A stretch of 64,000 nucleotides of DNA from Paenibacillus sp. PastM-3 (GTDB lineage Bacteria; Bacillota; Bacilli; Paenibacillales; Paenibacillaceae). The stretch spans positions 124,001-188,000 of the forward strand of contig NZ_JARXXP010000004.1 in assembly GCF_029893965.1 (NCBI RefSeq), given 5' to 3'. Shown here piece after piece: positions 27,994 through 36,470 of this stretch (its first letter is position 1; the number at the start of each line of letters is the position of its first letter). The position numbers were made by a program, and so were the translations under genes. The notes under the pieces were generated by a model. The model was given only the letters and a program-made list of their open reading frames with translations. It was not told where the DNA came from and ran no database searches.

Positions 27994-28170
27994 GCAACAA
28001 TCACTTCCTTTCAAAATAACGGATAGCCGGGCCAGTGACGGAAGCATCGACACACGTGTGCTGTACGTACATTGTTGAATGGACGCAATGATTGTAATTA
28101 TCTTACTATCACAATTAAAAGATTGTATATACTACTTTAGTTTACTTATAACTGCTTAGTTTCAAGCAAA

Positions 28171-28214
28171 ATAAGGCGCTCCAGTGCCGAAACCGGCTGT
28201 CTGAAGCGCCTTAT
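28171..28214 (-). terminator. Terminator of the aldose epimerase gene
   Basis: ATAAGGCGCT (28171-28180) pairs with AGCGCCTTAT (28205-28214). On the minus strand a TTATTTTG tail follows. Confidence 0.75.
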
Positions 28215-28237
28215 GGCCCTGTGAAAAACGGGCAAAA

Positions 28238-29113
28238 TCAGTTGATTTCTATGGTCAGTGAGCTGTTGAATTGACCGCCCTGCGGCAGGGTGATTATGCC
28301 GGTTTTGTCCTTCAGCTCCCCGCTGAAATCTTCCCCGTCCGCGATGCCCTGCCACGGTTCGATGCAGACAAAAGGGGCATTTTTCGGCTGCCAGAGGCCA
28401 AGGTCCGGAAAGCCCTTGGAGGTGACAGTCACGCTTTTGTCCGTAAGCTTGCTTTTAAGAGCAATTGTACCGGACTTCACATTCCGGAAGACCAGCGCTC
28501 CGTCCAGAAACAGTTCGTGGGAAAGAGGCAGAAGCTGCTCATTATCCAGTACAGGTGCGCTTTTTCCGCTGATGACGAGACCCGCATCATTCAGGAACAG
28601 CCGCTCCAGCTGCTCCTGTTCAGAGAACTCCAGGTAATAATCAGTGATGGCGCCCTGTCCGTCCAGCGGGCAGTTAAAGGCCGGGTGGGTACCCAGCTGG
28701 AAATGAATTTCCTGCTCATCGGTATTCTCCACACGGTAGCTGATCTCAAGTCTGCTTCCGCTCAGAATGTAGGTAAGGAAGAGATTAAACGAATACGGAT
28801 AGCTGGCCAATGTCTGTCCGCTTTGCGAGAGCTTGAAGACAGCGTGAGTATCTGTAGCCTCAACAAGAGTGAATTCGCTGCGTCTGGCAAAGCCGTGATT
28901 GCCGATGGTGTAGGTGCTTCCGCCAGCCCGGATCTCTCCGCCGCGGGCTGCCCCGATGATCGGGAACAGTACCGGGGAACGGCCTGTCCAGAATTTTGCA
29001 TCGCCGCTCCAGATATATTCAGTGCCGGTTGCCAGCAGCTTGAAGCTGACCAGCTCAGCTCCCAGCGAATCAATGACTGCTTCGGCGGAGCTGCTGCGCA
29101 GTGTAGTGTTCAT
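28238..29113 (-). CDS. Aldose 1-epimerase family protein (GalM-like)
   Basis: A 291-residue beta-sandwich mutarotase-like protein. F-P-I-I-G-A-A-R-G-G near residue 50, G-N-H-G-F-A-R near 73, and F-Q-L-G-T-H-P-A-F-N (catalytic-type His) near 145 are typical of the YeaD/LacX-like branch, which differs from classical GalM. It interconverts anomers of sugars or sugar phosphates. It is monocistronic and divergent from the amidohydrolase gene. Confidence 0.88.
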   Translation of the reverse strand: MNTTLRSSSAEAVIDSLGAELVSFKLLATGTEYIWSGDAKFWTGRSPVLFPIIGAARGGEIRAGGSTYTIGNHGFARRSEFTLVEATDTHAVFKLSQSGQTLASYPYSFNLFLTYILSGSRLEISYRVENTDEQEIHFQLGTHPAFNCPLDGQGAITDYYLEFSEQEQLERLFLNDAGLVISGKSAPVLDNEQLLPLSHELFLDGALVFRNVKSGTIALKSKLTDKSVTVTSKGFPDLGLWQPKNAPFVCIEPWQGIADGEDFSGELKDKTGIITLPQGGQFNSSLTIEIN

Positions 29114-29329
29114 GTGTTAAATCCCCTTCCATACTTTATTATAGAATTCATCCTGCATTTACGTTATAGCAGCTCATATTCTACCAAACTCTTCCGTCAT
29201 GTTCTAACAGAACGTGAATATTTACCAAAAAACATTATTACAGACTGTACAATGACTATAATTGGCATTGGTATAACATATAGAGAAAGCATTAATTACA
29301 TGATCGTCCGAAGCGGAGGGAAATATAAC

Positions 29330-30556
29330 ATGCAAATGCAGCAGTTATTGGTGAACGGCGGTAGGCTGAAGAATACAATTGAGGCTTTTGCCGATTTTGG
29401 ACGTACGGATCACAATGGTGTGACCAGACTGTCGCTGTCGGAGCAGGATGTGCTGGTGCGGGGGTACTTCCGTTCCTGCTGTGAAGAGCTTGGGATGACG
29501 GTTAAAGTGGATGATATGGGCAATATGTATGCCACGCTTGCGGGCAGGGAGGAGGGTCCGCCCGTAGTCATCGGCTCTCACCTGGATACGGTGAAGAAGG
29601 GCGGCAGATTCGACGGAGTGCTCGGCGTAATTGCCGGGCTTGAAGTGGTTAGAACACTGGTTGACCATGGTATAGCGCCCCGTCTTCCGGTGACCGTGAT
29701 GAACTTCACCAATGAGGAAGGGGCACGCTTCGAGCCTTCGATGATGGCTTCAGGCGTATTGTCGGGCAAGTTCGACAAGACAGCCATGCTGCAGAAGAAG
29801 GACCCGGAAGGAACAACCTTTGAAGAGGCGCTGCTGGCCAGCGGCTACGCCGGAGAGGCGGAGAACCGGATTAAGGAAGCAACGGCTTATCTGGAGCTGC
29901 ATATAGAACAGGGACCGGTGCTGGAGCGCGAGCAGCTTACGATCGGCCTGGTGGACTGCGTAGTCGGCATGGCCTGTTATGAGATTGAAGTGACCGGCGA
30001 ATCGGATCATGCCGGAACAACGCCGATGGATATGCGCAAGGACGCGCTGTTTGCAGCCGCAGACCTTATCACTGAGCTGCGGGCCAGGCTGGGCGGGCTT
30101 GATTCCGGGCTTGTATACACGATGGGCCGGATGAACGTGCTGCCGAATATTCACACGGTCATTCCGAACAAGGTGATTTTTACGGTGGAAGCCAGACATA
30201 AGGATATGGACATTGTCCGCGAGGTGGAAGCGATTATCAATAGCCTGCCGGAAGAGCTGCTGGGGTGCACTGTTCAAAAAAGCAAGCTGTGGGGCCGCGA
30301 CACGGTCTGGTTTGACCCTCACCTTTGCGGACTTGTGGAGCAGGCGGCTGTCACTCTGGGCTATTCCCGCCGGACAATAGCCAGCGGGGCGGGCCATGAT
30401 GCCCAATTCGTAGCCGGATTCCTGCCGTCGGCGATGATCTTTGTCCCCAGCGTGAACGGCAAAAGCCATTGCGAGGAAGAGCTTACCTCCTACGAAGATT
30501 GTGAAAAGGGCGTCAATGTCGTGCTGGAGACGGTGCTTGCAGTGCTTAGGGGCTAA
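29330..30556 (+). CDS. M20 family amidohydrolase (N-carbamoyl-amino acid hydrolase / allantoate amidohydrolase type)
   Basis: A 408-residue two-metal amidohydrolase. Ligand motifs are V-I-G-S-H-L-D-T-V, G-G-R-F-D-G-V-L-G, T-N-E-E-G-A-R-F, E-L-H-I-E-Q-G-P-V-L-E and the C-terminal G-A-G-H-D-A-Q. The L-H-I-E-Q-G-P-V-L-E block separates this group (HyuC, AmaB, AllC) from M20 peptidases. It cleaves N-carbamoyl or ureido bonds, releasing ammonia and CO2. The frame stays open for 353 codons upstream, but that part is antisense to the epimerase gene; ATG 29330 with GGAGGG at 29316-29321 is the supported start. Substrate choice cannot be read from sequence. Confidence 0.9.
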   Translation: MQMQQLLVNGGRLKNTIEAFADFGRTDHNGVTRLSLSEQDVLVRGYFRSCCEELGMTVKVDDMGNMYATLAGREEGPPVVIGSHLDTVKKGGRFDGVLGVIAGLEVVRTLVDHGIAPRLPVTVMNFTNEEGARFEPSMMASGVLSGKFDKTAMLQKKDPEGTTFEEALLASGYAGEAENRIKEATAYLELHIEQGPVLEREQLTIGLVDCVVGMACYEIEVTGESDHAGTTPMDMRKDALFAAADLITELRARLGGLDSGLVYTMGRMNVLPNIHTVIPNKVIFTVEARHKDMDIVREVEAIINSLPEELLGCTVQKSKLWGRDTVWFDPHLCGLVEQAAVTLGYSRRTIASGAGHDAQFVAGFLPSAMIFVPSVNGKSHCEEELTSYEDCEKGVNVVLETVLAVLRG

Positions 30557-30570
30557 TGTGTTACTAACGT

Positions 30571-30599
30571 AAGGACACCGTGGACGGTGTCCTTTTTTT
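30571..30599 (+). terminator. Terminator of the amidohydrolase gene
   Basis: Perfect 11-bp arms (30571-30581, 30584-30594) run into a stretch of T residues. Confidence 0.88.
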
Positions 30600-30731
30600 A
30601 AAATATAAGAATTTATATGTTCTACGCTATCAATCATCCTTATATTTCTCGCAGTAACGGTTACCGCCTTCTCTGAAGGACGGCATAGCCGTTTCTACTT
30701 GTGTTTTGTCTTGCGGTGAATGGCCGCCGCC

Positions 30732-30753
30732 TGATTGTGTAAAAACACAATCA
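30732..30753 (+). promoter_or_regulatory. Inverted repeat upstream of ald, candidate operator
   Basis: TGATTGTGT (30732-30740) and ACACAATCA (30745-30753) are perfect 9-bp arms around AAAA, and pairing can extend a few bases with one bulge. It lies about 100 bp before the ald start with no T run after it, so it looks like a protein-binding site more than a terminator. The adjacent AdeR-like regulator is the natural candidate; this is inference. Confidence 0.5.
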
Positions 30754-30851
30754 TGGCAGATAATGTTTTTCTTTTTACCCAAAATATAATAGAAAACAGT
30801 ATGTTATGATTCTTCACATAAGAGAATTACACAAGACGGGAGCGATTAACG

Positions 30852-31985
30852 ATGATTATTGGCGTACCTAAAGAGATCAAGAATAACGAGAACCGCGTAG
30901 CCATTACCCCTGCAGGTGTTGTAAGTCTGGTAGCTGAAGGCCATAAAGTACTGGTGGAAGCCGGAGCCGGAACGGGCAGCGGATTCCTGGATGAAGAATA
31001 TGCTGCAGCCGGTGCCGAGCTGATTGCAGACGCAGCCGCGGTGTGGGCAACCGCTGAAATGGTAATGAAGGTCAAAGAACCGCTGGAAAGCGAATACGGC
31101 TACTTCCGTCCGAACCTGATCCTGTTCACATATCTCCACCTGGCTCCGGAGCCGGCACTTGCCGCTGCACTGAAAGACAAGGGTGTATTCGCAATCGGCT
31201 ATGAAACGGTAGTGGACGGCCGCACGCTGCCGCTGCTTACACCAATGAGCGAAGTGGCTGGCCGGATGTCCGTGCAGCTGGGGGCACAGTTCCTGCAAAA
31301 GAACTACGGCGGACAAGGCATTCTGCTATCCGGTGTACCCGGCGTCAGCAGAGGCAAGGTCAGCATTATCGGCGGCGGTGTAGTCGGAACAAATGCCGCG
31401 AAAATGGCGATCGGCCTCGGCGCCGAAGTAACAATTATTGACCTGAGTGCTGACAGACTGCGTCAGCTGGACGATATTTTCGGCTCGCAGATCAGCACGC
31501 TGATCTCCAACCCTTACAACATTGCCAAAGCTGTAGCTGAAGCCGACCTGCTGGTAGGTGCAGTGCTGATTCCGGGCGCCAAAGCGCCGAAGCTGGTAAC
31601 CGAAGAAATGGTCAAGGCGATGAAGCCGGGCTCGGTTATCGTCGATGTAGCCATCGACCAGGGCGGGATCGTCGAAACGATTGACCGCGTAACAACCCAT
31701 GACAATCCGGTATTCGAGAAGCATGGCGTGCTCCACTATTCCGTAGCCAATATGCCGGGAGCTGTAGCCAAAACCTCGACCATTGCATTAACCAACGTAA
31801 CCGTTCCGTATGCACTGCAAATAGCGAATAAAGGTGTATTCCAGGCGATCGAAGACAATGCCGGCCTGAAGAGCGGCGTCAACGTAGCTAACGGTAAAAT
31901 CACCTGCCAGGCCGTGGCGGAAGCTCTTGGGGAAGAGTACTTCACGGTGGAGAAAGCGGTAGAGCAGGAGTTCACTCTGATCTAG
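30852..31985 (+). CDS. ald: Alanine dehydrogenase
   Basis: The 377-residue NAD-dependent L-alanine dehydrogenase converts alanine to pyruvate and ammonium, and supports growth on alanine and sporulation in Bacillus. The sequence opens with [16 protein letters not shown], the family signature. It has the dinucleotide fold [10 protein letters not shown] near residue 172 and normal length (about 370-378). GACGGGAG precedes the ATG. The next gene on the same strand is a PucR-type regulator like B. subtilis AdeR, a known activator of ald. Confidence 0.97.
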   Translation: MIIGVPKEIKNNENRVAITPAGVVSLVAEGHKVLVEAGAGTGSGFLDEEYAAAGAELIADAAAVWATAEMVMKVKEPLESEYGYFRPNLILFTYLHLAPEPALAAALKDKGVFAIGYETVVDGRTLPLLTPMSEVAGRMSVQLGAQFLQKNYGGQGILLSGVPGVSRGKVSIIGGGVVGTNAAKMAIGLGAEVTIIDLSADRLRQLDDIFGSQISTLISNPYNIAKAVAEADLLVGAVLIPGAKAPKLVTEEMVKAMKPGSVIVDVAIDQGGIVETIDRVTTHDNPVFEKHGVLHYSVANMPGAVAKTSTIALTNVTVPYALQIANKGVFQAIEDNAGLKSGVNVANGKITCQAVAEALGEEYFTVEKAVEQEFTLI

Positions 31986-32065
31986 TTTTGTGTTCAGCCT
32001 GAGCATAGAGAGAGAAGGAAGGCATACAGGAACCCATAGAGAGCAGAGGGGCATACTTTTGGGGG

Positions 32066-32090
32066 CCGGCGGATATCCGCCGGTTTTTTT
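32066..32090 (+). terminator. Terminator of ald
   Basis: CCGGCGGAT and ATCCGCCGG form a perfect 18-bp palindrome (32066-32083) followed by seven T residues. Confidence 0.92.
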
Positions 32091-32141
32091 GCTTGGGACT
32101 GAAATGATCTTATTCTCCCGAAAAAAGCCGTTCGGCTGAGC

Positions 32142-32272
32142 TAACGGACCCCAGAGCTCTTATTTTCTCCCCAAGCCCCGTGTATACTCCGGATTCCGGC
32201 ATATAAGGTCGCTGGTGTCCGTTAGGATGGATAAAGAGCGGTTTTGCCATAAATAAGCGCATCTGAGTCCGT
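32142..32272. repeat. Imperfect inverted repeat element in the ald-regulator intergenic region
   Basis: TAACGGA (32142-32148) is repeated inverted as TCCGTTA (32218-32224). The longer stretch 32145-32166 is imperfectly complementary to 32251-32271 (CTCTTATTT against AAATAAG, then GGACC-type against GTCCG). The segment 32091-32380 has no gene. I recall similar intergenic elements in Paenibacillus, but no second copy was seen in this window. Confidence 0.5.
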
Positions 32273-32384
32273 AACAGCAGACATTATGCTAACAAGTTAA
32301 CTTGTAAGCTGTAGGGATACTATACCGGGAGGTGGCTTTTTACAAATAAACCCTTTATGTGTCAGGTTTTCTTTCATAAACCTA

Positions 32385-32413
32385 TAGCCAGCTGCCAATC
32401 TGAGTAATATAAT
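32385..32413 (+). promoter_or_regulatory. Possible promoter of the AdeR-like regulator
   Basis: TATAAT at 32408-32413 is preceded, 17 bp upstream, by TAGCCA (32385-32390), which matches four of six positions of the -35 consensus. It lies about 55 bp before the regulator start. Confidence 0.4.
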
Positions 32414-32465
32414 GTAAACACCTATACGTACAAGATCCGGTATTCTTCAGGCTGGGGTGGGAACA

Positions 32466-33728
32466 TTGACAGAAACAGAGGCAGGGCTAACGTTTGACCG
32501 TTTTTTTGACAGTATGGAATCTCTCGCGGATACCATCAGCGAATCGCTGCAGTCCCAGGTGACGATAGAGGACAGCAACCACCATGTCATCGGCTACAGC
32601 TCCCATCAGTTTGAGAGTGATCCGGCGCGCATATCCACCATTATCGGCAAACGTGTGCCGAACACCGTTATCATCGGACTCCGCAAAAAAGGCGTTATGC
32701 ATCAGCTTGAAAATACGGCGCACCCAATCCGTATTCCTGCGGTGATGGAGGTCGGCCTTGGTCCGCGTCTGGCCATGTGCATCAAGCATCAGCAGGAGAT
32801 TCTGGGTTACATCTGGGTCGTTGACGGCGGTAACCTCGCTGAAGGGTATGCCGAGGGGGTAGTGGAGAAGGCGGCGGGTATCGCCGGACGTTATCTGCTG
32901 AAGCAGCGCGGCTGGAAAAACAGGCAGGACAAGGCGTTCGAGGATTTTTTCTGGAAGCTGCTGACCTCGCATTATGACAATGAGCCGCGCATCCGGCAGG
33001 AGGCGGAGAGCTGGTCCATTCTGCTGCCGGAGAGCTATTACATCGGGGTAATCGAGAGCGACAAAGTGATTGATGAAGAATTTCTGCTCCGTCTGCGGCA
33101 GAAGATGGATGCATATGCCGGGCAGCGGCTGCTGTTTGTAACGGCTGAGCATAACCGGCTGATCCTGTTATTTTCGTTTGTTTTCCCGGTGGAGGAGACG
33201 GCGGTTCTGTCTTCGTTCGTACACAAGCTGCTTGCGGATATGAGCCGCAGTGAAGGCTGCAGGCTTGCAGCCGGATGCAGTCCCGTTTACCGGGAATACA
33301 CCTCAGCTGCTGCGGCCTACCGTGAAGCCCTGGCGGTGCTGGAGATCAAAAAGCTGCTTCCATACCATGCCCGCAATCTGATGCTCTACGACGAAATCGG
33401 CTTTTGGGCCTATATTCCGTCGATAATTGAACAGAAGCGCAGCCGGCCCCGCCGCAGTGCGTTGCTGGAGCAGGTTAAGGCGCATGACCGTGAGCACAAA
33501 AGCGATTTTCTTAAAACCATTGCAGTCTACCTCACCCTGGACGGGAACCTGAAGGAGGCTGCCGCTTTTTTGCATATTCATACCAACACCCTGATGTACC
33601 GGCTGAACCGGATTGCCGAAATTACCGGCAGAAGCCTGAAGGAGACCGATTACCGGACTTCGGTCTATCTGGATCTGCTTACGGAGGAGACGGCGCAGGT
33701 GAACGGCTGGTTTTCGTTTATGAGTTGA
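32466..33728 (+). CDS. PucR/CdaR-family regulator, AdeR-like
   Basis: About 420 residues. An N-terminal GAF-like sensor part (about 1-130) and a GGDEF-like middle lead to a C-terminal PucR helix-turn-helix (about 365-410: Y-L-T-L-D-G-N-L-K-E-A-A-A-F-L-H-I-H-T-N-T-L-M-Y-R-L-N-R-I). TTG 32466 is preferred because GGGGTGG lies just before it; the in-frame GTG at 32457 falls inside that ribosome site. It follows ald on the same strand. B. subtilis AdeR, of the same family and location, activates ald, so the same role is likely here. Confidence 0.85.
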   Translation: MTETEAGLTFDRFFDSMESLADTISESLQSQVTIEDSNHHVIGYSSHQFESDPARISTIIGKRVPNTVIIGLRKKGVMHQLENTAHPIRIPAVMEVGLGPRLAMCIKHQQEILGYIWVVDGGNLAEGYAEGVVEKAAGIAGRYLLKQRGWKNRQDKAFEDFFWKLLTSHYDNEPRIRQEAESWSILLPESYYIGVIESDKVIDEEFLLRLRQKMDAYAGQRLLFVTAEHNRLILLFSFVFPVEETAVLSSFVHKLLADMSRSEGCRLAAGCSPVYREYTSAAAAYREALAVLEIKKLLPYHARNLMLYDEIGFWAYIPSIIEQKRSRPRRSALLEQVKAHDREHKSDFLKTIAVYLTLDGNLKEAAAFLHIHTNTLMYRLNRIAEITGRSLKETDYRTSVYLDLLTEETAQVNGWFSFMS

Positions 33729-33855
33729 AGGTGTAACTGCTCCGTATCTGCTCAGCTCAAAGAAGCTAAATAACCAAAGTAGCAAGCACAAATGGACGCC
33801 CCGACACGTACAATAACCTATATTCTGTGAAGGAATCAGGAAAGGGGCTGACAGA

Positions 33856-34581
33856 ATGGGGTTAGGCTATGGCTCACCCAGCGGTTCGAGCTTTGAGCAG
33901 CAGATGCGGGCAGAGATAATAGAGGCGGCAAATTTAATGAATGTGGGCAAAACCGACTTCTCCAATTTTAAAAACTCCCGCTGCAATCCACAGTATTGGA
34001 ACCGTACGGCTGGCGGCGGATTTGAATTGAAGCCGGGAGTGCGCCCTTCGGCGGCGATTAACGATATTTTTGTGAACGGTCAGCTGTATGCGTTTGAATG
34101 CGCAATGGCGATGGTGATGATTCTTTACAAAGCGACCATTGCTTCAATCGGGGCAGAGGCGTTTGACCGCTACTTTACGGATCTTTATCTGTGGGACTGG
34201 AATTATGACAGCAATCTGCAGCTGATCACCACATTCAACAAGTTTGAGATGCGGGCGGGGGATGTTGTGTATTTCAAAAATCCTGACCATGACCCGGAGC
34301 TGCCGGAGTGGCAGGGTGAAAATGCCATTATGCTTGGCGCGGACCGCTACTACGGGCATGGACTGGGCATCAAGAGTGCTGAGGAGATGATCGCTGCTCT
34401 TAACAGGAAAAGAGTGCCGGGCAGTCGGACGTCTGCTTATTTGACAGATGAGGCGCTGCACCCGAATTTCGACTATATCAGCGGGCTTGCGGCGAGAAGC
34501 GGTGTGCCGGCGGTAAAGGGGAACAGCGGGAAAAATGCAGTTTATTCGAGAATTGGTGTCCGGACTTATATTTATAAGTAG
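33856..34581 (+). CDS. tgl: Protein-glutamine gamma-glutamyltransferase (spore-coat transglutaminase)
   Basis: The 241-residue protein matches B. subtilis Tgl through Y-A-F-E-C-A-M-A-M-V, Y-F-K-N-P-D-H-D-P, W-Q-G-E-N-A-I-M-L-G and Y-G-H-G-L-G-I. The nucleophile is Cys82 next to Glu81, and Glu155 matches the second acid. Tgl crosslinks spore coat proteins through glutamyl-lysine bonds late in sporulation. The segment before the Cys is about 34 residues shorter than in B. subtilis and the C-terminus is longer; an in-frame stop upstream rules out a longer start. It marks the host as a spore former. Confidence 0.93.
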   Translation: MGLGYGSPSGSSFEQQMRAEIIEAANLMNVGKTDFSNFKNSRCNPQYWNRTAGGGFELKPGVRPSAAINDIFVNGQLYAFECAMAMVMILYKATIASIGAEAFDRYFTDLYLWDWNYDSNLQLITTFNKFEMRAGDVVYFKNPDHDPELPEWQGENAIMLGADRYYGHGLGIKSAEEMIAALNRKRVPGSRTSAYLTDEALHPNFDYISGLAARSGVPAVKGNSGKNAVYSRIGVRTYIYK

Positions 34582-34606
34582 CCTATCCGGCAATAGCTGA
34601 ATAGCA

Positions 34607-34649
34607 AAAAGAGCTGGTTCCCGGGAGCAATCCCGGAGCCGGCTCTTTT
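34607..34649. terminator. Bidirectional terminator between tgl and hflX
   Basis: A long stem with one internal mismatch (left 34607-34626, right 34631-34649) has a GCAA loop, with an A run on the left and a T run on the right. It serves both convergent genes. Confidence 0.88.
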
Positions 34650-34669
34650 ACACTTTTATCGCGATATGG

Positions 34670-35938
34670 TTAGTTTGAAAGCTCTACAAAATCCCCGCGG
34701 AACCGCTCATAGTCGGCAGCCCGGCATTCCAGCACCAGCCTTGTTCCCTGCTCCTCGTAGCTGACCTCCTGGACATGGGCATGTTCATTAAAATAAGAGA
34801 CGATACTGCCGCGGTCATACGGAATCAGAATTTCGCACTGAATGTAATCATTGAACACATGTGAGCGGATCAGTCCGGTAAGCTCGACAATCCCGCTGCT
34901 CTGTTTAGCGGACAAAGTAACCGAGTCGCCCTCAACTGCCGGATATGCACGCCCGGTCAGATCTGCTTTGTTGTAGGCGTACACGGTAGGGATACCGTCA
35001 GCCCCCAGCGCTTTCAGCGTTTCGGTGGTGACAGCCATATGCTGCTCATGCTGCGGATCTGAGGCGTCTACGACATGAATCAGCAGATCAGCTTCGGTTA
35101 CCTCCTCCAGGGTAGAGCGGAACGCTTTGACCAGATGATGGGGCAGCTGGCTGACAAAGCCTACCGTATCGGTTAGCAGGAAGGTTTTGTGGTCAGGCAG
35201 CCTGATGCTGCGCACTGAAGTTTCCAGAGTGGCGAACAGCATATTTTTGGCAAATACCTGTTTATTGGAGCCGGGATGATAAGTCTCAACTATGGCATTC
35301 AGCAGGCTGGACTTGCCCGCATTGGTATAACCGACGAGACAGACCACCGGCACCTCATTTTTATGGCGCTGTTTCCGCTGGATCTGACGCCGTTCAACCT
35401 GAGCCTGCAGCTCCGTCTGCAGTGCGGTAATCCGTTCCTCAATTCTTCTGCGGTCGAGCTCCAGCTTCGTTTCACCGGCACCTCTGTTCTTCAGGCCCGA
35501 TCCGCCGCCCTGGCGGCCTAGAGATTCGCGCATGCCCGTCAGCCGGGGGAGCATATACTGCAGCTGGGCAACTTCTACCTGCAGCTGCGCCTCCTTCGTT
35601 TTGGCCCGGTCGGCAAAGATATTGAGGATCAGAATGGTCCGGTCAATCACCTGGCGGTCAAGCGATGACTCCAGATTGCGGATTTGGGAAGGCGTCAGCT
35701 CATCGTTAAAAATAATAACGGTGTCCTCATCCTGCACCATCGCGGCCAGCTCCTGGATTTTACCGGTGCCCAGGTAGTGGGAAGGGTTAATCCGGCTGGC
35801 CTTTTGGCTCAGCTCGCCAATTACGGTAATATTGCAGGCAGCGGCCAGATTGCGCAGCTCCTCCATGGAATAAGCAAAATTTGTATCATTCTGCAGCTGT
35901 ATCCCGACAAGAATCGCTTGTTGTTGAGTGGTTTCCAT
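34670..35938 (-). CDS. hflX: GTPase HflX
   Basis: A 422-residue ribosome-associated GTPase. It has an N-terminal nucleotide-binding-like domain with Y-L-G-T-G-K-I-Q-E-L, a helical linker with G-G-S-G-L-K-N-R-G-A-G-E-T-K-L-E, then a G domain with G-Y-T-N-A-G-K-S-S-L (G1), D-T-V-G-F (G3) and N-K-A-D (G4), and a short C-terminal domain. HflX splits stalled 70S ribosomes; the Listeria paralogue HflXr gives macrolide and lincosamide tolerance and is induced through attenuation. ATG 35938 follows AGGAGG; 26 upstream codons are not needed. It is preceded by a long leader with a peptide ORF and a terminator, so regulation by ribosome stalling is likely. Confidence 0.95.
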   Translation of the reverse strand: METTQQQAILVGIQLQNDTNFAYSMEELRNLAAACNITVIGELSQKASRINPSHYLGTGKIQELAAMVQDEDTVIIFNDELTPSQIRNLESSLDRQVIDRTILILNIFADRAKTKEAQLQVEVAQLQYMLPRLTGMRESLGRQGGGSGLKNRGAGETKLELDRRRIEERITALQTELQAQVERRQIQRKQRHKNEVPVVCLVGYTNAGKSSLLNAIVETYHPGSNKQVFAKNMLFATLETSVRSIRLPDHKTFLLTDTVGFVSQLPHHLVKAFRSTLEEVTEADLLIHVVDASDPQHEQHMAVTTETLKALGADGIPTVYAYNKADLTGRAYPAVEGDSVTLSAKQSSGIVELTGLIRSHVFNDYIQCEILIPYDRGSIVSYFNEHAHVQEVSYEEQGTRLVLECRAADYERFRGDFVELSN

Positions 35939-36017
35939 ATGATGAACAACCTCCTGAAATTTTAAGAATAGAGTGAAGATAAGCGAAGGACAGGTAGGCT
36001 GCGGTCTAACCGACATG

Positions 36018-36047
36018 AAAAAGCACAGGCGTTATCTGCCTGTGCTT
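36018..36047 (-). terminator. Intrinsic terminator inside the hflX leader
   Basis: On the minus strand a perfect 10-bp stem (arms 36038-36047 and 36021-36030) has a 7-nt loop and runs into five T residues (36022-36018). It lies between the leader peptide ORF and hflX, and no other minus-strand gene needs it there. Confidence 0.85.
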
Positions 36048-36352
36048 GCAATTGAAGTAACAGAATAGACCAGAGGTAACATGCCGCGTACGCACGTTAC
36101 CTGCCAGCAGGTACCTCTACAGCTTGGAATGATCAGGATCATCCGGCGTCTGTAAACAGAAAATAAAATAGGATTTCCATTATGACGGACCGGGTGGATC
36201 AAAAACTATAGAGATGCGATTTCTAAAGGCGCAGGCTGCTTCCGGCAATAACAACGGTCAGCCTGCATACATTATGGGTTGCCTTTAAAAATGGATAGAC
36301 CTATCCTGAGACCTCTGCACATGGGCAGAACTTTAGCGCTATTCATATCTGA

Positions 36353-36397
36353 TTAGCCGCGCAAAGTACGAATCCGGATAAAATCTATCACATTCAT
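36353..36397 (-). CDS. hflX leader peptide (14 residues) with R-I-R motif
   Basis: The ORF reads MNVIDFIRIRTLRG and stop. GGAGGGT lies 7 nt before the ATG, an excellent ribosome site. Arg8-Ile9-Arg10 fits the +X+ pattern at which macrolide-bound ribosomes stall, as in Erm leader peptides. Stalling there would hold the ribosome over the leader start region, which can otherwise pair with 36316-36323. The ORF is too short to be functional as a mature protein, and its place 300 nt before the terminator fits a regulatory role. Function is inferred from layout. Confidence 0.75.
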   Translation of the reverse strand: MNVIDFIRIRTLRG

Positions 36398-36470
36398 GTG
36401 CAACCCTCCGTTCCTAAAAGTTGAATTAAGCTTAGCATATCCGTCATTTTTTGGCAAACAGACTTGGAGG

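Larger units (their letters stand above)
35939..36430 (-). ncRNA. hflX leader RNA, candidate ribosome-mediated attenuator
   Basis: From the lipoprotein stop to hflX there are about 530 bp with a layered structure. In RNA order: a 14-codon ORF with its own ribosome site; a segment (36316-36323) fully complementary over 8 nt to the ORF start region (36395-36402); a hairpin (36231-36238 with 36259-36266) inside a longer AAAGGC/GCCTTT pairing; alternative pairings in which 36072-36080 can join either 36096-36101 or 36112-36118; then an intrinsic terminator 80 nt before hflX. The element GCCTGCGC (36229-36236) could also pair with the terminator 5' arm with one mismatch, acting as an antiterminator. 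No promoter was fixed. Confidence 0.7.

Noticed and set aside
28271..29329. 353-codon in-frame upstream extension of the M20 amidohydrolase
   Set aside because: It is antisense to the aldose epimerase gene; the real start at 29330 has a strong ribosome site and gives the family length.
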